A stretch of DNA of 64,000 nt from NCBI RefSeq assembly GCF_035083965.1, contig NC_089738.1:18130734-18194733 (forward strand). The letters run 5' to 3'. The position numbers were made by a program, and so were the translations under genes. The notes below the pieces were generated by a model. It was not told the DNA's origin. It worked only from the letters and a program-made list of their open reading frames with translations, and searched no databases. This DNA is from Branchiostoma lanceolatum. Taxonomy: Eukaryota > Chordata > Leptocardii > Amphioxiformes > Branchiostomatidae. Of this stretch, positions 15,362 through 25,949 are shown in pieces (within the stretch, counting starts at the first letter, position 1; each line of letters opens with the position of its first letter).

Positions 15362-15817
15362 CTTTACTCTTCTGTGTAGTCACCACTCTCTGCAGAAAGA
15401 GCAACAAAACAAAAAGGCTGTTAGCTGTGTGTTGAAATATGAAATTACTGGTAGTTTGAATGTGCTTTAAATTTATAATCATCACTCTCCCACTCGCCCT
15501 CCCACTGTTTCTTAAGGGTTAGGACTTAAGAGGTTGAATTTGACTGGTTTCAGCCTATCAAAATGATCTTGATATAACACTGGAAGTATCTTTACAAAGT
15601 TCCCACCCTCTAGGTATGGGCCAGAGCCCATAATTGATTGAAGCCCACATTAGTCATGTCTGCTAAGAAAGTCAACCGCCATGAGTAAGCACATTTCAAC
15701 CGCCAAAAGTCAATTCACTGCACCTTATCAATTTTGGACAGTTGGCAAGATTTTATTGCTCAGTAACACCATTAGTGCCCTTAAGATAGAACTACAAAAT
15801 TTTCACGTTCAACTTAC

Positions 15818-15960
15818 CAACTTTTAGATGAGACTTAGCTGAGCAAAGCTTTTTTCCTACGTCAATGAATAAATGGCGCCTTTTTCTTCTAAATTCTGTT
15901 AGGCGTCACTGCGCATGCGTCCCCATTCTCGCGCCCTGCAGCTGGGATCAACCATTTTAA
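15818..15960 (-). promoter_or_regulatory. non-coding first exon and promoter of the frameshifted HEPN gene
   Basis: A minus-strand GTAAGT donor (15812-15817) ends a GC-richer stretch that matches the paralogue's region at 19411-19560 (both have AATGGCGCC and a GTCAAAAAA...TAGC block). At 15910-15920 TGCGCATGCGT matches the NRF1 consensus. The paralogue's site is degenerate. The 5' boundary is approximate. Confidence 0.55.
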
Positions 15961-16569
15961 AAGTTGGAAGGTTGTGTGTCAAAAAAGAATAGCACACTGA
16001 ACATAGAGGCTTGAATATGACATTACATATTGATTCTCTGGGTAATTATTCCTGCATGTAATCCCATGATTATGGACTGTTGTTTTTCAGAGTGAATCTT
16101 TGGAAATAGACTCTTCTAAATCCCTGCATTAGAATGGTCTACCCTGACCAGGTTGAACCGGTTTTGAACCTTGACAAATGTGTGAATGTTAATTATTTAT
16201 CATGTGTAAACATTTCGTGACATTCCAGTCTCTCTTTGTTGCCTCAGAGGTGTACACTAAGCCAGGAAGTGAGATGAAGTTAGGATGGGCCAGATTGTTT
16301 TGGTCGCACCTGTGTTATTCATGTGCCAACTGTCATTTAGACCTTGAAGCTTACTTTCCAACCATAAAATGACCATCAGCTGATGGTATGCTTTTCCAAA
16401 GTGCCAGGAAAGAACAGATAGATACTGTTGGAGCCCCCGTCCCACTTTTACCTGCACCACAAACAAAATGGGCTCCTGCAGTTCAAAAAAAGCTGTTAGG
16501 GGGCCGAAACCTACACAACAGAACATAGTGCTCTCCTTCCTATTAGAGCTATCTACCACTCAAAAATCA

Positions 16570-16762
16570 TGACCATTAGCATGTCCAGAACACAAGATAT
16601 AAAACCCGGAAGTTCCGCTGCTGTACCATAGCAAGCAACTAGGGGGCCCATAATCTAATCATTTTGAGGTCTCAAGAAGACCTACCCACATATCAATTAG
16701 TATGAATTGAAGACAATCCATTCAGGGGTTCTTGTGAGTTATCGTGTTGACACACGCACACA

Positions 16763-16857
<95 letters not shown>

Positions 16858-16860
16858 CAA
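16570..16860. repeat. dispersed repeat carrying a long (CA)n tract
   Basis: The block with CGGAAGTTCCGCTGCTG, then a run about a TTCTTGTGAGTTAT segment, then about 48 CA dinucleotides (16752-16852) is a copy of a repeat also found at 31630-31945, 32140-32405 (inverted) and 50640-50890. In each copy the CA/TG run is at the same place, beside a CATAACTCAAGAA-like segment. Confidence 0.65.
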
Positions 16861-17586
16861 ACGCTGTGCAAAACATAACTTTCTCCGCGACGGTGATATA
16901 TGCTTTATTCACTCTACTGTCTCTGTACATCCTCTTGGCCTCACAGAAGTTCTATCTCTTCAACTGCTAATATTGCTGATTAACAGAGTGTTACAGAAAA
17001 CTGCATCACACCAATAAAATGAAACATTTATTATATATATTGTTGCTAAACTTCAAAACTAGCACTAAGCAGCAGAAAACTGGATTATTGTATTCACTAT
17101 GATAAGTGATAAGTACATGTACAAAGAACACCATTCTCAGGATTGTATATCCCTTAAAGGAGTCCTTAATTCCAGAAAGAGGTGTTCATTTTCTTATATT
17201 TAAGCACATTGCTCATAATAATTTTTTGAACTAACAAATGCATACTGCTTAACAGTATACAATAAAGTACCCACTAGTCCCACAAGCATCAAAAGGCATT
17301 CATCAGCATGCCAGGGTGTTATCGCTCGTTTGGAGGAACCTCTCCCTTGTCAGAGTCAAGGCTTTCCTCTAGGCTAGCATTTAAGTTCTACTTAACTCCC
17401 CAAGTACCCTCTAATTGAATTAAGTAATCTCAGCCTGTGACTAGATACAATGTCACAGCACCTGACCAAATATGAAGTTAGGTTACAAAATAATTTGAAG
17501 GAGGATAAGAAAACTTGTCTTGCAATTATGTGCTCTTTGATATCTTATTCACAATTGGCCTTCTTCGTGTGCTTATCACCCTGCAT

Positions 17587-18651
17587 TTATGGTTGTCCAC
17601 GTTGGGGGCAGGCTCTCTTGTGGTTTTTCAGGCCTCCTGGGGATTTGCAGGTCTTTCCACAGTCGTCACAGGGATAACTGTAGGTCAGGTTGTTGTTTGG
17701 AGCAGGAGCAGGTGCAGGTAGGGCAGGGGCACCTTCAACTGTCACATTGATGATGTTAACGTTGATTGTCATGTTTTCCATTTTGTTTGACATCTCTTGA
17801 AATTCAACAACCTTATCAAGTTTGTCAGAAAGTTCCTCATTTTGTCTCTGCAAGTTTTCAATGACATCATTCATATCCTTTATTTCATTTAATCCTTCTC
17901 GAATGAGTTTTTCAAACTTCTCCTCGTACACCCGTGCCTGGTCAGGACTGATGGGCTCAGTTTTCATCTTTGAGATTTTGTTCCGGTCCCCTCCCAGCTT
18001 TATCAGGATTACTGACAACTCATCCCACAGCCTATCAAACTCCTGTTCAGACAAAGTTGTACTTGCTATGTGTGCATAGTTATCATTTCTGAACAGATCA
18101 AGACGCCTGATCCAAGCTTTTGTACTCTTGTCCCACGAGGGAGGCTTTGGTGGTTTGCCCGACCAGCTTGGTGGTGCTTTCATGACGCAAAGGTTTCTCA
18201 AAAGATTGGACAAAAGAGTTATGTCAAAGTTTTCTGAACTGTCCACAGCAGTTGCGGTTGCAGAGGTGGTTGCAGCAGTGGTTGTAGTTACAGAAGTGGT
18301 TGCAGCGGTGGTTGCAGGAGCGGCAGCAGAGGTGGTTGCAATGGCGGTTGTAGCAGTGGTGGTTGCGGCTGTGGTTGAAGAGGCGGTTGCAGGGGTGGTT
18401 GCAGCAGTGGTTGTGATTGGGTACAGGATTTTTTCCTGATCCGGATACAACTTGCCTTTGAGTTGATCTTTCTTCTTGAGCAGCAGGTCTTTGAGACCTA
18501 GAGGGTTCACCTTTTTCACTTCGTCATCAAATTTCTTCCTCAGCAGTGCAGTTCCTTCATCTATTATTAGAGCTTGCAACCGGGCCCTACGTTCTATGTC
18601 TTTGGTGTAGACAAAACCTCCAGCAGCCATTTTCTTCTGCAAACTTGGCAA
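17587..18651 (-). CDS. HEPN (DZIP3-like), coiled-coil, C2HC zinc-finger protein, intact
   Basis: A single open exon of 354 codons with ATG at 18651, preceded by an acceptor (18662-18664), so the 5' UTR is spliced. HEPN halves are about residues 20-80 and 138-222 (NFDITLLSNLLRNLCVMKAP; RNDNYAH giving R188-x5-H194; then FDRLWDELSVILIKLGG). They are separated by a 60-residue Thr/Ala low-complexity insert (about 79-136). Residues 240-300 form a coiled coil. The C-terminus is a C2HC finger (C328, C331, H344, C348). The DZIP3-type HEPN family is common in amphioxus and cnidarian innate-immunity-like genes. It lacks the CQGC knuckle and the intron of its neighbour; the coding sequence runs straight from VEGAPA to the finger. 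RNA binding or cleavage is inferred from the domain only. Confidence 0.8.
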   Translation of the reverse strand: MPSLQKKMAAGGFVYTKDIERRARLQALIIDEGTALLRKKFDDEVKKVNPLGLKDLLLKKKDQLKGKLYPDQEKILYPITTTAATTPATASSTTAATTTATTAIATTSAAAPATTAATTSVTTTTAATTSATATAVDSSENFDITLLSNLLRNLCVMKAPPSWSGKPPKPPSWDKSTKAWIRRLDLFRNDNYAHIASTTLSEQEFDRLWDELSVILIKLGGDRNKISKMKTEPISPDQARVYEEKFEKLIREGLNEIKDMNDVIENLQRQNEELSDKLDKVVEFQEMSNKMENMTINVNIINVTVEGAPALPAPAPAPNNNLTYSYPCDDCGKTCKSPGGLKNHKRACPQRGQP

Positions 18652-18661
18652 TGTTCAAGTT

Positions 18662-20080
18662 CTGTAAACAGGAAAATGTGCATTGTTTGAGTAAATGATA
18701 GTCTAAGACCGTTCAAATAACTCTTATTTTCTGAGAATTGAAAGTAACCTCTCAGTACTTAAAGTTACTCAGATTTTGTCTATCTTTAACTAAGTCCCAA
18801 ACCAGAGCCCATTATTTGAAGCCTTAAGTTTGGCCACTGTTTTGATACCCAAGCTCACCTATGGTGCAGCTTGCCAATTCACCCATACCTTTTGGACTAT
18901 GGCAAGATTTTGTGGATTTAGTAGCACCAAAAGGCAATAGCAAAAAGCAGCTCAGACTGACTTAAATGCACAATCATAGCTTTTACCCACTGCAACAAGT
19001 TGCATTTGTTGGGAAATACAATGTGCATCTATAGACACTTCCAAATCCAGGTGCATTAATGGTTGAACTTTGCCTTAGCTACTGACCAGTTAGATCTGGT
19101 TTTGTACCTGTTGATTGCACAACCTTGCAATTGTGTACGAGATAATGCTATGAATGCTACTTTGTACCTATATCTATAGACCTGAATTTGATTGGTGTGA
19201 TGTAACCCTGCAAAATGTCTACCCTGCATGACTACAATAACCAGACTCAAACCAGAGAGTCTTTCAATTTCGTCAGCAACATTCTTCACCCCAATTCATC
19301 TTAAGTTGACTGCGCCTTACAAATGTTTGGACAGTGGCAAGATTCCATGGGTCAGTAACACCATATCAATCTTCCTGAAAGGCAACAGCAAGATTTTAAA
19401 TGCAACTTACCGACTTTAATGTGAAATTCAAATATCTTCTTTTCCTTGCGTGACTGCAAGAAAATGGCGCCTGCAGTGCCTCTGAAATATTCTCGAGTCA
19501 GTCTGCGGCACAGTGCATGCCACGAACCAGGCTGTGCCATATCAATTCAAATGTGGGAATGTTGTATGTCAAAAAAAGGATAGCGCACAACTTTATATGT
19601 GATGTTGTAATATGTCTTTGTGATGGAGATATGTGATAGAGCCATAATTTTATATGCGATTAATGCTACGAATAGATTCCCTTTATGCAATGATTTTTCA
19701 ATGTCAACCTTTTGAATGTAGTCCCTTGAATCCCTGCATTACAATGGTTGTCCCCAACCAGTTTGATCTGGTTTGTGTACCTGTTGATTGCTCAACCTTG
19801 GTGTAAGAAAAGTAATGACTTACTAAGTTACTGTGTGTAAATATTTTGTAACATTCCAAACCGCCCCATGGTTGCCTGAGCTGTACACTAGCCTGAAAGG
19901 GAGACAAACTTAGAGAATGTTATTCATGTCTCAACTGTCATCTAGACTAAAAGCTTAAAACCATAAATTAAATGACTTTTAGCTGATGGTGTGCTTTTCC
20001 AAAGTGCTAATTTAGGAAAGATCAAATACTGTTAGGGCCCCCTGTTACTTGTATGGGATATCGCCACATTCCAGTACATT
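18662..20080. repeat. upstream region duplicated with the HEPN gene
   Basis: This region parallels 15390-16560: both contain a first-exon donor, GTCAAAAAA...GGATAGC/GAATAGC, a GCTGATGGT...TGCTTTTCCAAAGTGC block (16380s and 19980s) and a nearby ATACTGTT-rich segment. Similarity across exons, introns and flanks shows a tandem segmental duplication of roughly 3.5-4 kb. Confidence 0.7.
19411..19560 (-). promoter_or_regulatory. non-coding first exon and promoter of the intact HEPN gene
   Basis: Minus-strand GTAAGT donor at 19405-19410 ends a stretch containing CAAGAAAATGGCGCC. It is homologous to the first exon of the neighbour. Its 5' limit is approximate and the NRF1-like site of the neighbour is not conserved. 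Confidence 0.5.
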
Positions 20081-20316
20081 TTGAAAAGTTATCTCTGCTC
20101 CTAACTTTCCTGATCATTTTTAAGGCCACAGCAAGTTAACTTTTTGGATGTCATCCCTTGCAGACTTCAAATCTGATGCAACATCATGGGAAAAAAAGCA
20201 AGATGTATACATTTTCAAACAACTAACACGACAGAATATTGAGGATAAGATGTTGTTACTAGGTATAACAGTTTTGTGTTGTTTCACAGGTGGTCTGTAA
20301 CTAAAAGACACAATGC

Positions 20317-20472
20317 AACTACCCGGTGTGGGACGTCCAGTTCAGCCCGACAGGGTACTACTTTGTGTCGGGAGGTCACGACCGCGTGGCGCGACTCTGG
20401 GGCACCGACCAGTTCCAGCCGATCCGGATGTTCGTCGGCCACTACTCCGACGTCACCTGCATCCAGTTTTAA
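20317..20472 (+). pseudogene. TAF5: orphan TAF5 WD40 exon fragment
   Basis: The 51-codon reading frame starts NYPVWDVQFSPTGYYFVSGG and continues HDRVARLWGT...DVTCIQF. It is unmistakably the start of the TAF5 WD40 propeller, a TFIID subunit. Codon usage is GC-rich at third positions, unlike surroundings. A normal-looking acceptor (TTTCACAG, ending 20289) lies upstream, but about 27 bp with an in-frame TAA separate it from the coding start. The 3' end runs into TAA with no good donor. No other TAF5 exon is seen in the window. It is probably a recent partial duplication of one exon. Confidence 0.75.
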
Positions 20473-20473
20473 C

Positions 20474-20796
20474 TAGCCTCCATAGCAGGCTCTACCGGGC
20501 CTTTTGGGGGCGGAGGCTTATAAAACACTTTTTGCAGCCAGCCCGTAACCATCAGTCAGCCTGTAACCATTTTGCCTACAGAATAAAATGGTGACAAAAT
20601 GGTTACAGGCTGGCTGATGGTTACGGGCTGGCTGCAAAAAGTGTCTTATAACCCCCCCCCCCCCCCCCCCCCCAAAAAGTCGGTTAGAGCCTGCTATGGA
20701 AAATGGTTACAGGCTGGTGGATGGTTACAGCCTGGCCGCAAAAAAGTGTATTATAAGCACCCCAAAATAGGCCCGGCAGAGCCTGATAGGAGGCTA
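20474..20796. mobile_element. foldback transposon with 9-bp target duplication
   Basis: Termini are TAGCCTCCATAGCAGGCTCT and, inverted, TAGCCTCCTATCAGGCTCTG. AGTTTTAAC flanks both ends (20465-20473 and 20797-20805), a 9-bp target-site duplication. Inside, GGTTACAGGCTGGCTGATGG-type arms form a large hairpin with a poly-C run (20651-20674) and an extra partial arm. No coding sequence is present. A 9-bp duplication is compatible with Mutator-like or other long-TSD superfamilies. Confidence 0.85.
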
Positions 20797-20889
20797 AGTT
20801 TTAACCCAGTTTTAGCTCTGTTATCAATTTGGTTTATGTTCCCATTACATAACTTTATGTGATTGAGTTCATTGATTTATAATTGCTTT

Positions 20890-21190
20890 AGTTATCCTGC
20901 ACCTAACATGCACAGGTCCATATAATGGAAACTATGTATAGGTTCAGGTAAAGTTAAAGCTGTGCAGGTATTTCTGATGTCTACCTGTACCTAACTTGTG
21001 CTGGGTATATAATATTATATGTTGGTAAAGGTAAAATTTAACTTACAAAGGTATTTCTGATGTCTACGTATACCTGCACCTTGTATTGGGTATATATATA
21101 TTGGTAAACTTAAGTTTAACTTACGAAGGTATTTCTGTTGTCTATCTACACCTGACATGCAATAATCCATAAATTATTGGTTAATTGAAT
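20890..21190. repeat. tandem repeat downstream of NNMT-like gene A
   Basis: About three units of roughly 80-95 bp, each with GTATTTCTGATGTCTAC and ACCTAACTTGT/ACCTGACATG segments and GGTTCAGGTAAA-like ends. The same array (about four units) lies at 27230-27560 beyond gene B, so it predates the gene duplication. Confidence 0.75.
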
Positions 21191-21397
21191 GTACATTTTG
21201 TATGTAACTATGTTGTTTTAGCCACCTGTAAAGTACCATACCCATTAAGCCAAATAAACAAAGAAACAAACAGAGTTTCTTCTCCTGTCACTTTATTATT
21301 ATGCATTTTAAACATTTCTTTTTTTTTTAAGCCTTTACTTTATTAAACATTTTTTTCAAGCCTTCTTGTATTGTTGTTTCCTACAAGATGTTGGTTG

Positions 21398-24300
21398 TTA
21401 CTCTGAGGGCTTTCGTGCAGTAAGGTAGATGTAACCAGTGCCGTCCCAGTTCAAGCCCTCTATGCTCCTGAATAACAGAATATCGTCTTTAACATCCACA
21501 AAACCGCTGTTCTTGACGGCCTGGCGGATGTAAGATGCTTCTAGGTAAGTGTGTGGGAAGGACACTTTCCCGTCAGTGTAGTGAGTTGCCTCCAAGTCAC
21601 AGACGAGGATCAGTGTCCCGCCTGGCTTCACCAGGGAACTCACGTTGGAAACGATCCCGTCAAAATCAGCCCTGAAAATACAAGAATATGTTATATCATT
21701 AGTTTGTTTTATAATTCAATAAAAGCAAGAAGGTTATAGCGGGATGGGGGTGTTGGGTAGGGAACAGTGACAATTCAGAGACAAACTGATCTATTCCGCA
21801 ATTCTTCTGACATGAAGTTTCATCAAATGTTTCCCGCACATATACGTTCTTCATACTCTTTAATGTATGGATGGTTTGTATCTTTTCCTCTCCTAGTATA
21901 ATAGCAGTCACTAGAAACTGAAGGAGAGACATAGATACCTGTCCAATAGATGCCAAGTTTGTTGCTATGTTTTGCTGACATTCTACGTTTTCCATGCACT
22001 TTAGGACTTTTATGTTAGGTGCACCAATGGACCTATTCCCAACACTGAATTTCGAGCCCTGTATATAACTTATAATGTTCACCCACTTGTCCTTCGCTAC
22101 TCCGCACAAAGTGAAGATACTGCTGACGACGTCATACTGTCCGCCGTTCAGCGCCTCCTGCAGGTTCTCTTCCCTGACGTCACAGAACACCACCTGTTGG
22201 ATGGCGTCCCGTAGCGCCACCTGGCGAGCCTCCCAGGCACTGCTGATAAAAGCAGAAAGCAGACACTGCGTCATACATATACTACTAGGGTCATACTAAT
22301 ATAGTTATAAAGTATTGCTCACACTTTAGAATGTACGTATGTTAAGAAAGATGTCCAAGGTAATTAAATCAAGCTAAAGGTTATCTAAGCAACCCTAATC
22401 TGCCCCAGCCATGAGCCATGATGAGGGGGGATATAAACTCAGTCACGTTTGGGACCGCATTCTTCACGCTGCAGCAGCGACACCTAGCTGCAGTGCGAAG
22501 TAGAACAAGTCAGTATTGCTCTGAGTAAGGTGACTGAAACATTGGCTAGTTAAAAACACTTGGTTGTAGAATTTCTGTACAAAGAGCTTTGTTATCTACC
22601 GACGTAATGAAACTATTCACGGAAGGAACCCGAATCGTTTGTACGTGTTTTCAAATGGTTGGTTCTCCTGTGGGAACCAAGATAAAGACTACTCACCCCT
22701 CCCCTTCCAGCCCGCACACATATTTGATGAAAGGGTCCCAGTCGAACGCGTCATTCTCTCCGCGAACCCACTTCTCAACCTCTTCCCTGTTTTCCTGCGA
22801 GACAAGAGGAAAACAACATTTTCGTTTACGTTAATGATAAGTTCTTACGTTTAATCTGTATTATATCATCAGTTATATATTTTTCGTTATATATTTGTTC
22901 CTTATGTTCATTTCATCATTTATCATACCTTTGTTCGTTATTCATCATATCACATTTGCATGACTATATAATTGACATTTGTTAAGTTAAAAGAGGAAGG
23001 TTTTATAAGCCTTGCGGGCTTCTTTTCTCCTCCTGCACGTTCTTTTATTTCCTTTCAATTATTTCACTATTGTTTGTGTTTTACATGTGCGAATAAACGA
23101 AACAAAAACAAAACAAGACAAAATAATCATCTTGTCATTGTCGTTAGTTTTAATCTTCTTGGGCCAAATGAATGCGTCTACGTAATTACGATTCTTTGGA
23201 AACGTACTTGCCCGCCTCTCGAGTTATCCCATTTGCAAACGAATCATGTACCAATGAACACAAAGGCCCCACTGCAGTGCCGTGGGAACCCGCATACAAG
23301 AAGGCCCATTCTCGGATTTGACCCCTGTCTCCACATCAGTAACTTAAACTACCGAAAATCATGAAATCTATGTAATCCATGGCTTCAAGAGTTATACCGC
23401 CTGCATCCACGGTCACTCCACTATATAGCCAGACCGAGAATCCCATGGCAAAGGTAACGAAAAACTTTTTTTTAAAAATGTTTACCTGGCAGAACTCTGC
23501 ACACGTGATGTTAGGGAAGTACGGGGCTGCGGAGATCAGGTTGTGGATGGCAGGTCCGGTCCCCACATCCAGCAGTCTCTCTCCGGACAGCTTACCTATA
23601 GGGCAGTAGGCACGTATTAGTGTTAAGACCATCTACGGTTCTCTCCCACGGGTATCCGACAGACTCAGACAGCACAGTTTTCTGGTCACTGCCTTCGGTC
23701 GAGGGAGGAGGTAATTCCTCACTCATTCTGTGGAGGCCCGGGGGAAAAGCACAGTCCAGGAAGGTGACCTTCCCGAGGGCTCTCTCCAGAGATACAGGGC
23801 TAGACGAGAAGGACCTGAGTGCAGCCTAGGAGGTTCCTTGGTGCAGCCATGGCGGATAGACATGGACTCCCCCCCCCCCCGTCGACAGATGATGATTATT
23901 ATGAGTGTGTATGCTGATAACAAAGTTCATAAAGAACCATTACCATTGCCTCAAACGAGGGAAGTAATTTACAAGAGCCGACGTTTCGATGACTGTGTGT
24001 CATCTTCATCAGTGCAATACTGACTAGCCCTGATGAAGATGACAGACAGTCGTCGAAACGTCGGCTCTTGTAAAATACTTGGTTGTGAATAAAAGAACCT
24101 TGCTATTCAGTCATTCGCCAACCTGATGAAACTATTCACGGAAGAATCATTACCATTTCGCCTCAAACGAGTGAAGTATTGCCTGGCCGTGTGAGGGGTG
24201 ACACACTGCAGTTTCTGTATACTCTGCCAGGGGGCGCATAACGTCATTTTCACGGAGGCATTGTTGGCCAAATCCCAGCATAATTTGACAGGCCCATAGA

Positions 24301-25611
24301 CTTTAAATGGTAAACATGTAAGGAAAAGGCTGTCAAAAGTTAACTACCTGAAATTTAGATCATGGAAAATTCACATTGGCAGCGTAGTCTGACCTCTAAA
24401 GTGTCAATCTAGTGAGTTTCGTCCGTTTTCCACCAGCGCAAACTGGTGAAATCTTAGAATAACCCGCCTCCCTACACAACAGATGAACACATCCATACTG
24501 CACGTATTTCAAAGTGTACCGGACACTCCAAACATGGCTAAAACCCTGTTTTTATAACTAAATAAAATAGCCACAACCCTTACCTGTCAATCCCAGCTAA
24601 AAACGCCAACATTTCTCCTACAGTTACTTTTAACAAGGCTATACAAGGCTACATGAGTAAGTATTTTTGGCGTATACAAGGCTATGTAATGAAAATGGAC
24701 CTTTTGCGCATGAGCGCATGACTGTAATCGTGACCTTTGGCCTGTTGCCATACAGTTGTGTACAACTACTTACCCCCCGCGAAGGTGTCCTTCAGGTTGT
24801 TGAGGAGCCAAGGCATCCAGTCCTCGTGAGAGTCAGGTATCCCATCAGGCCTCATGCGGTAATTATTCTTCAAGTAGCTCTTGGCGTTGAAGTTGTCGTA
24901 GGACGATGTTTCTGTCTACCAACAAACGACAATAAAAGTAACTTTACAACAGTTATGTCAAGCGTTAATTTTACTTCCTAAGTAACTTGTCAATATACGA
25001 TTTTTAGGCTAACTGTAACTTAGCATGCTGGAACCTATTTAAAGCTGAAGACTTTTGATGTTAAAATCACCTGTCACACATAGCCGAACATGGCCTTCGA
25101 CCTTCTACAGACCATGGTTGGGAGTTAAGCCCGTCACACATAGCCGACCATGGCCTCCCGACCTTCTCTAGGCCAGGGTTGGGAGTCACACATAGCTGAC
25201 CATGGCCTCCCGACCTTCTCCAGACCATGGTTGGGAGTTAAGCCCGTCACACATAGCCGACCATGGCCTCCCGACCTTCTCCAGACCATGGTTGGGAGTT
25301 AAGCCCGTCACACATAGCCGACCATGGCCTCCCGACCTTCTCCAGACCATGGTTGGGAGTTAAGCCCGTCACACATAGCCGACCATGGCCTCCCGACCTT
25401 CTCCAGACCATGGTTGGGAGCCATACATAGCTGACCATCCCAAAAATGAACAAACCGAGGTAATTATCTACAGACACAATACGCCTTTTCGTGTATTTAT
25501 AGCAACCTAATCCATTGTAGCTCGTTCTCTGCTGTCAAATTGCGTAATGTACTCACACATGTTAATTCGTGTTAGTGAGATGAAGAATGTACTAACCTGT
25601 TCAGATGCCAT
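21398..25611 (-). CDS. NNMT/PNMT/TEMT-family methyltransferase, copy A
   Basis: Six coding exons: 25611-25597, 24915-24774, 23595-23486, 22794-22697, 22242-22087 and 21671-21398. Phases all join, giving 264 residues, the length of human NNMT. The family transfers methyl from S-adenosylmethionine to small amines or other nucleophiles in the cytosol. Seen motifs: SAM motif [36 protein letters not shown], matching NNMT's EKWL...AFDW...[25 protein letters not shown]; and the C-terminal LTARKPSE. One donor is GTGGGT, chosen because it alone gives the in-phase lysine codon and matches copy B. Substrate cannot be told. Introns hold a LINE tail and a 61-bp satellite that copy B lacks. Confidence 0.93.
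23630..23890 (+). mobile_element. LINE 3' end in intron of copy A
   Basis: Translation shows STVFWSLPSVEG, then LILWRPGGKAQSRKVTF and RDTGLDEKDLSAA, the typical endonuclease-reverse-transcriptase C-tail. It ends GTCGACAGATGATGATTATT, an ATG-rich 3' tail. The corresponding point in copy B (about 30817) runs straight from ...TATTAGTGT to GTATGC, so the insertion followed the duplication. Confidence 0.65.
23935..24140. repeat. inverted-repeat element (GAAACGTCGGCTCTTG family)
   Basis: TTACAAGAGCCGACGTTTCG and its inverse CGAAACGTCGGCTCTTGTAA flank a 55-bp core holding GATGAAGATGAC. The sequence then continues ACTTGGTTGTGAATAAAAG. A one-arm version lies at 30840-30965 in the same intron of copy B. 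Confidence 0.7.
25067..25440. repeat. 61-bp satellite in intron 1 of copy A
   Basis: Six units of 61 bp (first two diverged, later ones almost identical), each with CCATGGCCTCCCGACCTTCT and ACCATGGTTGGGAGTTAAGC segments, so every unit has an internal imperfect palindrome around CCATGG. It is absent from the matching intron of copy B. Confidence 0.9.
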
Positions 25612-25613
25612 AT

Positions 25614-25621
25614 TCTCGCGA
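25614..25621. promoter_or_regulatory. TCTCGCGA core-promoter motif, copy A
   Basis: TCTCGCGA lies 3 bp upstream of the start codon (minus strand) and recurs at the same position in copy B. It matches half or more of the TCTCGCGAGA promoter element. Its closeness to ATG implies a very short 5' UTR or a post-start site. Confidence 0.45.
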
Positions 25622-25949
25622 TCGGTGGTCTTACTCTGTTACTTGATCCTTATTTCAGCAAGTAGATCTCGACCGGCGTTGAATACACAACTTGAGATGA
25701 CACTCCTGCATTTGTTGTGCAAGGAAGATACTAGTAAGACAACTGGACAGAGGCTTGTACCGAGATTTATAGTGATATGCAAATACCCTGACCTACTTAA
25801 GTGCAAATGCAATCGGTGTTACCTAATAGTATGTTATTGATGTGCATATCCCTCTTGGCAAATCAGCTGCAAACGTATACTGATCATCATAATAGCACAG
25901 TAATTTGTTGACCAAGTCTACGGCCTAATAGTGGTTCTATTTGTAACAG

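Noticed and set aside
16707-16970. Frames through the CA tract
   Set aside because: Artificial TH/CV repeats from a dinucleotide microsatellite.
18128-18439. Val/Ala-rich plus-strand frame opposite the HEPN gene
   Set aside because: Reverse frame of the Thr/Ala low-complexity tract.
25067-25440. CRISPR-like array
   Set aside because: Spacer parts are identical between units, so it is a tandem satellite.
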